Source: Glycine soja (lineage: Eukaryota; Streptophyta; Magnoliopsida; Fabales; Fabaceae). Taken from it: DNA of 64,000 nt. Position 1 is the first letter of the stretch, and every line of letters starts with the position of its first letter. Where the stretch lies: assembly GCF_004193775.1 (NCBI RefSeq), contig NC_041010.1:37685562-37749561 (forward strand), read 5' to 3'. Shown in pieces: positions 52,591-64,000 of the stretch. Made by a program: the position numbers and the translations under genes. The notes below the pieces were generated by a model. The model searched no databases. It saw nothing but the letters and a program-made list of their open reading frames with translations, and was not told the DNA's origin.

Positions 52591-55500
52591 AGGATTAGAA
52601 TCATGCGAGGTTGGAAATGGAACCTCTCAAATTTACTTACCCATGAATGAACAACACCAATTATTATGCATTGCATGCAGCTTGTGTTGAAACTGAAAAT
52701 GAAAAAAAAAATTGTTAACTAAATGGAACCTCTCAAGTTCTTTTTTTTTTTTTTGCTTCGGACAACGATAATTATGACTCAATCGTATTTTATCTTTGAT
52801 TTATGATAATAAATTTTGAGAAAATACTTAATTATGCCACATTTTAAGACCAAAATATTCTTATTCCACAAACAATTAGTTATATTATTTGAGTGAGTAA
52901 ATACTGTATACAGATTATTGTGTAAATGTTGTTATTTAATTACAAACTACTTTAAAATTAAAATTAAAATTTTTCATTGATTAATCATTTAAATAAATTT
53001 ATATTTACAGTAGATAAAATTAAAAATTAAAGTCATATACCATAATTATGACTAATTAATATTTTCTTATTCTAAAAATCAATTATATTATACGAGTAAA
53101 TAAACAGTGTGTATGCTAGTAGAGGAAATGTTGTAAATCAATTATATATAAACTACTTTAAAAGTAGTGACATTCAAAATATTTAAGTATACATTTATAT
53201 TCACCATATACGTATAAAAGTTAAGCTTACATTTTTCTTTATTAACTATGTTATTGTATAAAGTATATATCTATTAAACAACTTTGCTATCTTCAAAAAA
53301 AAAAATTGCCTCTGATGTACAGATTTCATATGATAAATAAAACCAGCTTTCTCCTAAAAAAAAACCTTCTAAAAATTTGACTAATAAAGGCTGTTTTTTT
53401 AATTATATTTTTTCATTAGTAAAACTTAAAATCGAGATCTTGTTTAAATGATTCAAGTATAGTTGTACTTGGACTAACATAATATTTGTATTAAACTCAT
53501 ACTATAATTATAACTAATTAATACATTCTTTAAAAAATTAATTGTAATTCAAAATTAACGAATACTTTTTTTATAGTCTAAACTGAGAAATAATTCAAGT
53601 AGAAAAATATTTCAAAAATTAATAAATAAATGATCCAAAATAGTTATAAGAATTAATGATTTAATAATACTACCTTGAAATTATTTTTCAATATGATAAG
53701 ATTGTTAATTTTTGTAATAATTATTTTAAGAATTTAATTAAATACCAATAATGTAAAAACTATATTATTATCCAATAGTAAATTATTATACACTTAAAAG
53801 ATCATTTATTTTTATAATAATTATTAAAAAAAATTATATTTATAATAATTTATAATTAACTGGATTGTGCATGTATGTATAAGAGTTAATCATAGTATAA
53901 ATCATAAAAGATGAATGCATCAATTGATTCTGTAGGGAGAAAATTAACATCTATAGAATTAACACAGTAGGATCTCAGCACGGGTTCTATCAATATATTT
54001 TTTTTAAGACTCCATTTTATTAGAAAAAAATAACTGCAATTAATTCAAAGTTCAAACAGAAAATAAATAAATTTTTGAACAAAAAATATTTTTATAAAAT
54101 TAAATTTAAATAATACCTAAATGATTCAATCCTAATTTTATCAGATTAATCATTTATGTTAAATCATTTATTTATAGTACCAATACTAACTTTGGTTAGC
54201 TTAGTACTATAATGTATTCCTATATAGTAGAAGAACATTTATTCTCACCTTATTAGCCTTAAGAGAAACACGGATTGCTTCAAAATACAAGACTCTTGAC
54301 TTTATGCTTTTTAACACGAGAGTAGATACATCATAAATTAAAGTAAAGAGATCCCAAACACTTACTGAGATATTATAAATGAGTACAAACAAAAATTAGA
54401 GTGATTAAGTGGGATTAAGCTCTCTTGAGAAGATACTCTCTAGCTTCTTAGACATTGATTTTACACTTTCTTTCATTGATGAAACGTAGCATAATGTTAA
54501 AGTTTATATAGCTTATCTCCATTTTGTCAAATATCCATACAAAAGTGTTGAAAAGTCACTTATTGTTACAAATTATACAATCATTTGAAAACTTTACTGT
54601 AAATTGATTTTAAGACGAAAGGTAACTTTTTTTATAATGAATAATAAATGCTGGAGTATTTCCCATCCTTTATAATATAAGAAACAAATAATTAGTTTAT
54701 CATAGCCAATGAAATTAGTTAATTAATTAATTAGTTTTAATTAATAATATCATAAATTTAAATTTAATTTAAGAAGGACTAATTAAGGTTATGTTCGACA
54801 ATAAATTTTAGTTAACTTTTAATTTTTTTACTGACAAAAAACTTGTTTGAATTTTGGTAAACAAACTATTTTTATTAACATTTAGTTTTTTTAAAATATT
54901 ACTGAAAATAACATTTTTTAAAATGTTAGATGCTAACTTCTGGTTTTTAGTTTTTTTTTTTATAATTTTATAATTTTTATCTTTAATATATTTATCTAAT
55001 TTCCTGATTATCCTTTATTAATAAATCATAATTTAATTATTTTCTTATTATTTTATATTTTTAACTTCAACAATTAATTTTTACTAAATATTTATAATTT
55101 AATAAGTAAATTTTTCAATTTTCAACTTTTAACTTTTTACCATAACTTTTTAATTTCCTGCTAGTTTTGTTAAATATAACTAAATGATTTAACTTTTACT
55201 AGTTATATGTAACGATATCACTCATAATTCAAGAGATCATTTTTCCTATGTTTTATATTATTAATATGTCATTAAATGTATTTATTACTTGCATGGAGAA
55301 TGAATGATGGTTTCATTTACAGACTTCACGAATAAATTAAAAAAAAATAAAAAACAAAATCAGTTACTAATACCTTGATTATTTTAAATAGGTATATTAG
55401 AAGTTTTAAATAAAGAAAAATTTGTAAAAATCATCAAAATCAAAATATGATGCTTTTAAATAGGTATATTGGAATTTGGAATACCGAATTACCAATATTT

Positions 55501-56611
55501 TCAAATTTGTTTATAATTGAATTTTTTATTCGTTTTTGTTGGTAATTGAATAATAATATGAATAGACTTTTGAAGAAAAAAAAAACAACTACTATACGTT
55601 ATAGTACATGTTTTAATACCATTTATGCGTTTTTTTATAGGACCATTATTATACATTATGAACAGATAATTCATACGTTCAAATGACGTGTAAAGTATGA
55701 GAAATTGCTACGTGATCTAATTTATTATATCATTCTTAGTTAATAATCATGTAACACGTAATACGTAGATCATTTAATATTTTAAATTAATTAAGATTTC
55801 TTAAATTAAAAATAATATAATTAATTATTAGATAGTTATTAATATATATTTAATTTAATAAATATATCTTTGATTATTAATTAGAACCATTGATAAAGTA
55901 ATAATTCTAAATCACCTAATAATTTATAGTAAACTATCGAGCAATCAAAGTTAAGTTTTGCTAGAAATAAGTTATATAAGTTACTATCTGTTGTGAGGAG
56001 CGTGACTATTTGTTTTGATTTTTTTACTGCATTTGTTTTGATTTATTCTTCTGATAATGATTATTTATTTTTGTAAGAATGAATTTTTACTCAAAAAAAT
56101 GGTTCTAACAAAGAAAAGAAAAAGGTTGTAATATATATAATATAATGCTAATTAATGTACCTAGTATTCAGACTTGTACATTAGTTACTTACACCAATAT
56201 TTTAAGATAAGAAAACTTATCTCATTTTTGTTTTAAGATTAATGTTTAACAAACACCACTCAACATAACACACCCATCCAATACCCATTTTAAAATATTT
56301 TATTTTATTTTCTTTCAATTTTTTTATTTTATTAAATATTAAAATAATATTTATTAGGTACCGTCACCGAGTGTTGGATGGGTTGTTTCTACTGTAGAGC
56401 GATCTTTGTATCAACACTCTTGTTTTAATTAATCCAGTCTCAACTTCAAACTTTCATGACAGAAAAAGTTAAGACTCCGTTTGTTTAGTTAAGAATTATG
56501 ATACCAGAAATGATAAATATTTTTATTATACGTTTAATTTGATTTTTTTGGGATAATACAAAATTAAGTAGATGGAAATAGGATAAAATCTTTATTTTTT
56601 ATTACTAAACA
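52591..56611. other. AT-rich intergenic stretch
   Basis: No gene, LTR or TIR is recognised. Confidence 0.55.
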
Positions 56612-56797
56612 AATTATGAGATAAATTTACAAAATATTAAAAAAAACACATATATTCATATTTCAATTTATTTAATAACCAAAAAATAATAACTAATCAA
56701 CGTAATTATGAGATAACTTTACAAAATATTAAAAAAAACACATATTCATATTTTAATTTGTTTAATAACCAAAAAATAATAACTAATCAACGTAATT
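56612..56797 (+). repeat. tandem duplication, two units of about 92 bp
   Basis: Unit 1 (56612-56703) and unit 2 (56704-56797) both begin AATTATGAGATAA and end ACTAATCAACGT. They differ by a few substitutions and a TA indel. Confidence 0.85.
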
Positions 56798-58604
56798 ATT
56801 TTTAAAAAAATCATTTTTTTTATTCTAATATATCTCTTTATTTATTTTGGTAGACAAATTAAATTTTATATAAATTATATTAGGATGATTAATATTAGGT
56901 ATTTTAGTAAATGTTTGAAAATAGTAAAAACTGGAAATTATAATATGACCGGATTATTTGTATAGTTTATCTCTCAAATGTGGTACAAAAAGGTTGTATC
57001 AATCAATCACGAATTTCTTTAAAAAAGAGAAGAAAAACTGAGGTATTAAATTAATAATACAAAATTATTTTTGGATATAAGCATAAAATGAAAAACATTT
57101 TAAATTCACCCTTTTTTCCATTTCATGTTCATTAAGTATATATTTCGTCCAAGTTGTCTGGTCCTTATAATATAATGTATTAAACTATTAGTTGTGCTGT
57201 CATTTATTGAAAAAATGATAATAAAACGTGAGCATGTTAGATAGATAATTGGATAATTCCATATGTTCCTGCCTTTCCAAATATGAAATAAACAAAACCT
57301 TGCATATAAGGAAATAACAAAAGTGAAGCAATTAGCTCCTCAATTTATATTTCCCTTTTTGTTTTTATTATTTTCCCAAGCCACCTGGATTATCTTTGAT
57401 GATGAATTAATTACACTCCAAATTAAATACAAAATAATGGTTAATGCAGCAGAGTTATATGCATTTTTTTACGAGTAGCAAAGGTGCATTTTAATTAGTT
57501 TTTTTTACCCGCTTTAAGTTTGTATATGTTACTGTAAAAAAAAAGTTTGCAAATATGTTTTGAATTTAGTGTTTATGCATACAGACTAATAATATAAAAT
57601 AATTTTATAGTATTATTTTATTATAAATTATCATTTAAATTACTTTAAAATAATTATTTTAAAAATCAATAAACATATTATATACGATGAATTACGATTA
57701 GATGAGTGTTTCTATGTAATTTTTTTCTCATATATTTTACTGTAAAATTAAAAGGTATGTATGCTTTTGTTATTCTTTTTCTCAGTGTTCTCTTTTTGAA
57801 AGTAATTTTGTTTGAGATATGGTGAGACTTTAGATATACATACGTCTTTTAGTTATGTTTATTATCAGTTTTTTTTTTAAAGTATTTTTGTTTGAAATAT
57901 TGTGAGACACAAAATAAGTAAATATAAATATCTCTTCTTTCTAGTGATGTTTAAAACTTTAGTTTATCACATGGTGAGAGACACTAGTGTCTTCTGCTCT
58001 TATTTTCTTTTTCTTTTTACTTATTTTTATTGGTTTAATTAAACTGATAAATTTGAATCATTTTAAATCTGTCTGTCATCTTATGTTTTTATTTACTCGA
58101 TCTCCCCACCCTATATGAATGCCTAATATAAGAACCTGTAAAATAATATTTTGGTAATAAAAGAATGATCCGTATCATATATGAGCATTCAAGTTCCATT
58201 TTCCTGAAAATCGAGCAAAAAATGTAAACTAACCATGACCACATTATTACTGTATAAATCGAAGATAAAATTAAATCTACGAAGAATCTCATTATTAACC
58301 ATTTATGAGAGATTTTGTACAAATATCGATTTTAATGTTTTCAAAATGCTTTCAAATATGATCATATATACGATCACATAGTATTGCCTTAATTAATAGT
58401 AGTACTACGTATCAAACTATGTTATTTTAATAATCATACATTTCAAATGAGGTAACTATATAGTCAATATTTACCTATATATTAAATAGGATTTATTTAA
58501 TGAAATATTAAACGATTCTTTTAAACTTTATGAACATTTGTAGACTTAATATATATAAGAGGTACTCTTAACTATTGAATTAATGAAATTTAGTCATATA
58601 AAAA
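56798..58604. other. AT-rich intergenic stretch
   Basis: No gene is recognised. Confidence 0.5.
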
Positions 58605-58680
58605 AATTATTGAATGGAATGACTTGATAAATATATTATATTTAAATATATTAAGTCAAAAGTTATTCCATTCAATAATT
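58605..58680. repeat. hairpin with perfect 16-bp arms
   Basis: AATTATTGAATGGAAT (58605-58620) is the exact reverse complement of 58665-58680, with a 44-bp AT-rich loop in which GACTT and AAGTC can also pair. It may be a short MITE or a small RNA-forming foldback. Confidence 0.75.
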
Positions 58681-60886
58681 AAGTCAAAAGTTGATCCCCA
58701 GAGATAATATATTTATCAAGTTATCCCTACCTACCCAGAGAGGAGAGTGAGAGAGAGAATATTAAGTCAAAAGTTTTAGTTATGGTGACAAATGAGAAAT
58801 AAGAATAATAAATATATTATATTTAAATTATCGATCAAGATTATCAATAGGGGTGTTCATATTTGTCATCTCCCAATTAATGTAGTTCGACCTGAAGGGG
58901 AATTTGATATGTTCGATCAAAACCCAATTTACTGCGAGAGGATGAGTTCAAATTGTAGTTTGAGTTGATCCAGCCGAGTTCAATGTCACATTTTTTTTAA
59001 AAAAATACAGTATTTTTCAAATAATTATATCTTAACAATATGCAACTTTTTGAATTGACTTAATAAATAATATTTTGTCAATCATGTGACTATTAACTAA
59101 TTTTTAATATTATATATGTGATTTTTTTTAACGTATACACTTATCTTTTTATCATTGCTTAAGCAAATTATAACTAAAAATTATTATAATTAGTTTAGCT
59201 AACATACTCATAATAAAAAGTAAATATGCGTACATTAATAAATGTTAATAAAATTTATTAACATAAACACTTATTTTAATTATGTTACTAAGTTATAATT
59301 AGAAATTGCCTTAAAATATACTAATAATATAACTTATTAACATATTCATATTAAAAAGATAAGTGTATTTATGTTAATAATTTCTTATATACATATAATA
59401 TAATATTAAAACTACTTTATTTATTTTACAATAACTGTTATAAAATAAGATAAATTCATTTTCTCCCTTATAAGGATCAAATGAATAAGATGAATCAAGA
59501 AGATAAACACATATTAATTAGATAGAAAGTAATTAAATAAAAAATGAGACTTATTAAAAAATGAAAAAAGTGAGATGATAAATTTTTTTGATCGTTGAGA
59601 AATGATAAGTCTTAATAAATTTAAGGGTAATTTAAAAAATAATAATAATACAATTGCTAACAAATTTACTTTTATTAATTAAACTAATCAACTTTTTTAA
59701 ATGTGTGAATTAGTTAAAAGAATCTTATATTTAAAAACACAAGTAATATATTCTTATATTTAAGTTGGATAAAATTATTGAGTATTATAATAAAAAAAAT
59801 CTCATTTTAACTATTTAGCATAGCTGTATAATTAGAACATGAACTCGACATTTACTTATTAGGCTGAAATCGTGCACTAGTTTGGCAAAACATATTGATG
59901 TATTTATTATATTAAAAACAATAACTAATTAACACTTTTTAAGTAAGTAAATGCTAATTTGGGTAACTTAGTAGTAGACCAATGAAGCACTTAAAGGTGT
60001 AATTTTACAAAAACTGATATATAAATATAAATCAATCAACCAAATTAGTAGTTGAGTTAGTAATAAGTGGATAACAATGCCGAAGTTAATTATAGTGCTA
60101 TTGAAGTGGTATTAACTAAGAAAAATTAATTAAAAATGAATTTATAATATTGAAACAGAAAAAAAAAGGTTTTCATGAAGTAATTGAAATTTGAAACTAT
60201 ATATTAAAGCATGTTAAATATTCTTCAATAAATATCTTTAAAACACATTATTAATTCAGTGCAAAAAAAACATTATTAAGTTAGTATATTCTGAAAATAA
60301 TCGTTAATGAATCTAACAAAAATATAAGCACAATTTAATAAATAAAAATATATTATTAAAAAACTGAAAATTATTTCGTACTTATTTTTGTTTAAAATGG
60401 TTAAAACGTTTGGAGCCAGTTTGTTTGAACTTTAAAAAGAAATAGAAAAAATATTTTATTAAAAAAACATTTTTTTTCTAAGAAACATATACAATTGAGT
60501 CAATTGTAAGTTTTTTTAGAGTTTAAGCTTTTATAGAAATCTATTATAATTAATTCAGTTTTACTTACAACATATTCCAAAATCACAAGTTCAGTTTCTA
60601 CACATCTAACTGTATATATGTGGTTAATTTTTAATAATAATAATTAACTGTGAGCACTCAATTGAAAAAAAGAGTACAGGAATTCAATTTAAAGAAAAGA
60701 TACTCAACAATCTAATTGAAATTTTTGTAAAAATATGAGGACTCACAAAATAATTAAAAAAACATATAAAAATATGTTTTTTTAGAAAATACATTTTAAA
60801 CAAACACGTTACTCTTTGTGTCCTATAACATAATAATACTGTATTTGTTATACTACTCCCTCTGGACAAACTGCACAAGACAACAA

Positions 60887-60889
<3 letters not shown>
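58681..60889. other. AT-rich intergenic stretch
   Basis: No gene is recognised. Confidence 0.55.

Positions 60890-60963
<74 letters not shown>
60890..60963. repeat. AT microsatellite
   Basis: About 36 uninterrupted AT units. Confidence 0.95.
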
Positions 60964-60966
<3 letters not shown>

Positions 60967-61620
60967 TTTGTATGAAGTAAATCTTTTTACATAGGCAAAA
61001 AAATAATAAACAGATAAAAAAATAAAAATTATATAAAATTAATTTTCTTGTCATTAATTCACTTATCTATATAAAAGTGAAAAATTAATTAATATTATGT
61101 TAAAAAGTTAAAATAATAATTATTTTAAGATTTTTTTCTTACGCAACAATTAAAATAAAATATTTATAGAAAATAAAAAATATATGAAGAATAAAAATAA
61201 ATAAAGATGAATATGTTTTTTCTTATACGATAATTAAAGTAGTACTTATTTTCACACGACAATTAAAGTAATCATATAAAAAAAATTCTTACACGACAAT
61301 CAAAATAATATTTTTTTTATTAAAATAAAAAAAATCTTTTGCAGGTATATTTCTTAAACACTCCGAAAAGAAGATAAAGATGTTTAAAAGTCAACACATG
61401 TATTAAAAGTCTATTGCCGCCAAACCTATTAGAGGGAAGGGCACACCTCCCCACGTGTGGTGGGCTGCCCGACTCAACAAGTCGCTGAATTGATTGACTG
61501 TTTATTTTCATTTTTATTATTACTGACACATTTTTAAAATATACATATTTATGAATTTTTGTTATAATTTATTCAACAATTTCAAATAAGAAAAGAGATT
61601 TACAATTGAATAAATGACTT
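60964..61620. other. AT-rich stretch with one GC-rich patch
   Basis: At about 61415-61490 a GC-rich patch contains CACACCTCCCCACGTGTGG and looks foreign to its surroundings. It may be a transposon remnant. No gene is recognised. Confidence 0.35.
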
Positions 61621-61788
61621 ACACAAAAATTATTATTTTTAAATAAATTTTAATTAATAATGGAGAGTTTATTAAAAAATATGTTTGAGAGCTTGTTAGT
61701 ACGTAACACAAAAACTATTATTTTAAATTAAATTTTAATTAATGATGGAGAATTAAAAAAAAATGTTTGAGAGCTTGTTAGTACGTAA
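61621..61788 (+). repeat. tandem duplication, two units of about 84 bp
   Basis: Units 61621-61705 and 61706-61788 both start ACACAAAAA and end with GAGAGCTTGTTAGTACGTA, with small indels between. Confidence 0.85.
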
Positions 61789-63187
61789 CATTTCTCAATT
61801 CTCATTCCTCTATTTCTTGTACCAACATATTAGAAACTGAAACATGACACAGAAAATGAATTTCTACATATTGTTGTGTGAACATCATTGACTGAATTGC
61901 ATATAATAGAAATTGGGTGCATTAATAGATATTAGGCATATAAATATAAAAAATCTAACTACAATAGTGTGTTTGTTCATATGAAAAAGTTGCATTGATT
62001 TGTTAGTTAAAGGACATATTTTACTTCAAGAAGAAATTGTTTCTTCAAAAAAAAATTCACACATACGTTTAAATTCCCAATCAACGTACAACTTGCGAGT
62101 TTTTAAAACGATAATTTTATAATTAATCTATACGATTTGAGTTTTAATTTAGGTTTTAATATAGTTATAGTATAACTGGCAGACCAAAAAATATATATAT
62201 AGTTATAACTGTTTTTATTCAATTTATTCTTACAGGTTGATGCTTATTTTTTCCTATTTCTTAAAAATAATTTTTTTGGTTTAAGCTATCATTTCATGTC
62301 AATATTTTTCTTTAATTTTACTTTGTCTTTTAATCTAAAAAGTTTTTTTCACGAATTTTAACATCTTTGCTTGGATTTAAAACGATAATCCTTTGGACAA
62401 AATATTCTTCTCTCTATGTATATACTTTACTTTCAGATTTGCCATTTAAAATACTCAAACAAATTTTTCAAATTACTTACATTATCTAAAATAGAGTTCT
62501 CAAAGTGAGTTAGTAAATCCTTATGGCCAACAAGGGAGTTGAAAGTTAATCTACTTTTTGGTGAAGCAGGAAAAAGTATAATCTAGTCCGACCCATCCTA
62601 AAATTGTTAGGTTCACTAGGTTGGAAAGATTGGTTTACCTTGCTTTAAAAAAATAAAAAAACTAATAATTAACAAATTAATATTTAGCCGTTGAAAAATG
62701 CAAAAAATATCAGAGGAATTAAAAAATGACATTTCTATGATAAAAATAATAAAAAAATTGTCAAACACAAATTTTCAAGTGATTAAAACTAAAATAAGTA
62801 TTGGTAAAAAAACTAAAATAAGTAACATACTTTATATCATGCTTGCAATCATGTATGTTAAGCATTACTCTCTCCAGTTTTAAATATAAAAAGAAAAAAG
62901 AAGTCTCAATAGTTATAAATATAAGGAAATCTCAACTAATTTTACTCCAAATAATATCATTTTCAAAATATTCTTCATTAAATATGATTTTAAATTATAA
63001 TAATTCCTTATTTTTGATATCAAATTATTCAATAAAGGTAGTTTAGGAAAATAATTTATTTTTAATTAAAATTTTTGCAACTAAATATTATTAACTATTT
63101 TTTTTAATTAGTATAAATTAATTCTTTTTCTTCTGATATTCAAAACTGGAGAGATATATATGCACCTATATTAATGCAAGTTACATC
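61789..63187. other. AT-rich intergenic stretch
   Basis: No gene is recognised. Confidence 0.5.
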
Positions 63188-64000
63188 AATGACCACCTTT
63201 GCCATATGTTTATAAGCTTAATTGGTTGTGTTCTTTCCAACCCATCCACCAATGAAGTGGGTTGCAAATTTAACTCTAACTAGAAGCCTAAAACTCACAT
63301 TGACACCTCTAAACTAACCAGCCTTAAGCTTCCACCTCTAAACTTTACATTAATTAGTTACGAAACTAGTTGTTCTCATTGGTTAAATGAGCTCATTTGT
63401 ACTTATAAAATCACCTTTATCATCTTCAACAAATTTCTATTTTTAGTCCAATATATTTTCTCTAATTTTCTTTTTCTCATGGGCTCAACCATGTCTCTTA
63501 ACATAATAGTATCAGAGCCTAGGCATCCTTTGTGAAAATTTTCTTTTTTTGTTGCCATTTGGAAAGCTAGTATATATCTTATCTCTATTTTTATTAATTT
63601 TATTCCAATTCTTTTTTTTACTTAATTAGAATATCCCTCTTTTCATTATCCCTCACTTCTTTTTTAATTTTACGGTAATTGCACTATTATTAATATAATA
63701 ATATCTACTTTGTTATTGCTATTTCACCCATCACCATACGAGAATCTAAACAGATTTATAATCACCATACTGTTGCAATGGCTTAATTAGTTATTGATGT
63801 GGTATTGTGTGAGTGTCCACAGTTGGAGCGTTTGCTATCTTGGATCGCTACCACATTGTGGAACTTATTTGAGTGAGGCAGATACAAATTTCTTGTCCTG
63901 TCAATGTGGTATTGCTTCTTTAGATGAAGGGAGACATTTATATAAATGAGTCAAATAACTATATGAGAGAGTTTTACATTATACTTTAACTTAAAATCTC
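63188..64000 (+). mobile_element. 5' end of a copia-type LTR retrotransposon, running off the window
   Basis: A stretch with an LTR-like layout (TATA-like TTGTACTTATAAAATC near 63400, pyrimidine-rich end TCTCTTAACA ending at 63503) is followed by TAGTATCAGAGCC at 63508-63520. This is one mismatch from the standard initiator-Met tRNA primer-binding site of plant copia elements. The LTR start is uncertain and is placed arbitrarily near 63188. The body continues beyond the right edge. Confidence 0.5.

Overview
The window is plant nuclear DNA and looks like a legume of the soybean group (Phaseoleae, probably Glycine). It is very AT-rich between genes. The genes have many small introns with GT/AG ends, and long AT microsatellites, LTR retrotransposons and Mutator-type DNA transposons are present. 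The plant mobile domain (PMD) pseudogene also reads like a family I know from soybean annotation. Assignments rest on my reading of translated sequence; no database search was run.

Two host genes look intact, both on the minus strand. The first is a REVEILLE-type single-MYB clock transcription factor (RVE1/RVE2/RVE7 clade). It has six coding exons between 15322 and 18744 that sum exactly to an open frame of 466 residues, preceded by a 5'UTR exon near 19101-19250. The second is an HDG11-like class IV HD-ZIP transcription factor with ten coding exons between 47961 and 51366, summing to 722 residues, and a 5'UTR intron. A third host-type gene, a chloroplast small RNA-binding protein with one RRM (S-RBP11-like, + strand, 11391-14270), keeps all four exons in register but has an in-frame TGA inside the RRM. 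It converges on the RVE gene. A possible gene end lies at the left edge (392-1001, minus).

Mobile DNA fills much of the left 11 kb. 2749-4030 holds a broken Athila-like Ty3/gypsy fragment on the minus strand. 5127-10747 is a complete-looking Mutator-like element (5,621 bp) with a perfect 9-bp target duplication and 43-bp terminal inverted repeats. It carries a four-exon PMD pseudogene and what looks like a captured two-exon fragment of a host gene, but no recognisable transposase. Ninety-five bases further on, 10861-11277 is a 417-bp non-autonomous relative with its own 9-bp target duplication, lying just upstream of the S-RBP11-like gene. All four termini carry two GGTGCACC-type boxes exactly 21 bp apart.

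The middle (19.4-47.9 kb) is mostly intergenic. It contains a short, internally deleted Ty1/copia element with both LTRs, TATGT target duplications, primer-binding site and polypurine tract (29973-33811), a lone copia gag remnant (42854-43383), MITE-like sequences and AT microsatellites. The right 11 kb (52.6-64 kb) has no recognisable gene. It holds local tandem duplications, a 16-bp-arm hairpin, a second long AT tract and, at the right edge, an LTR end with primer-binding site of another copia element running out of the window.
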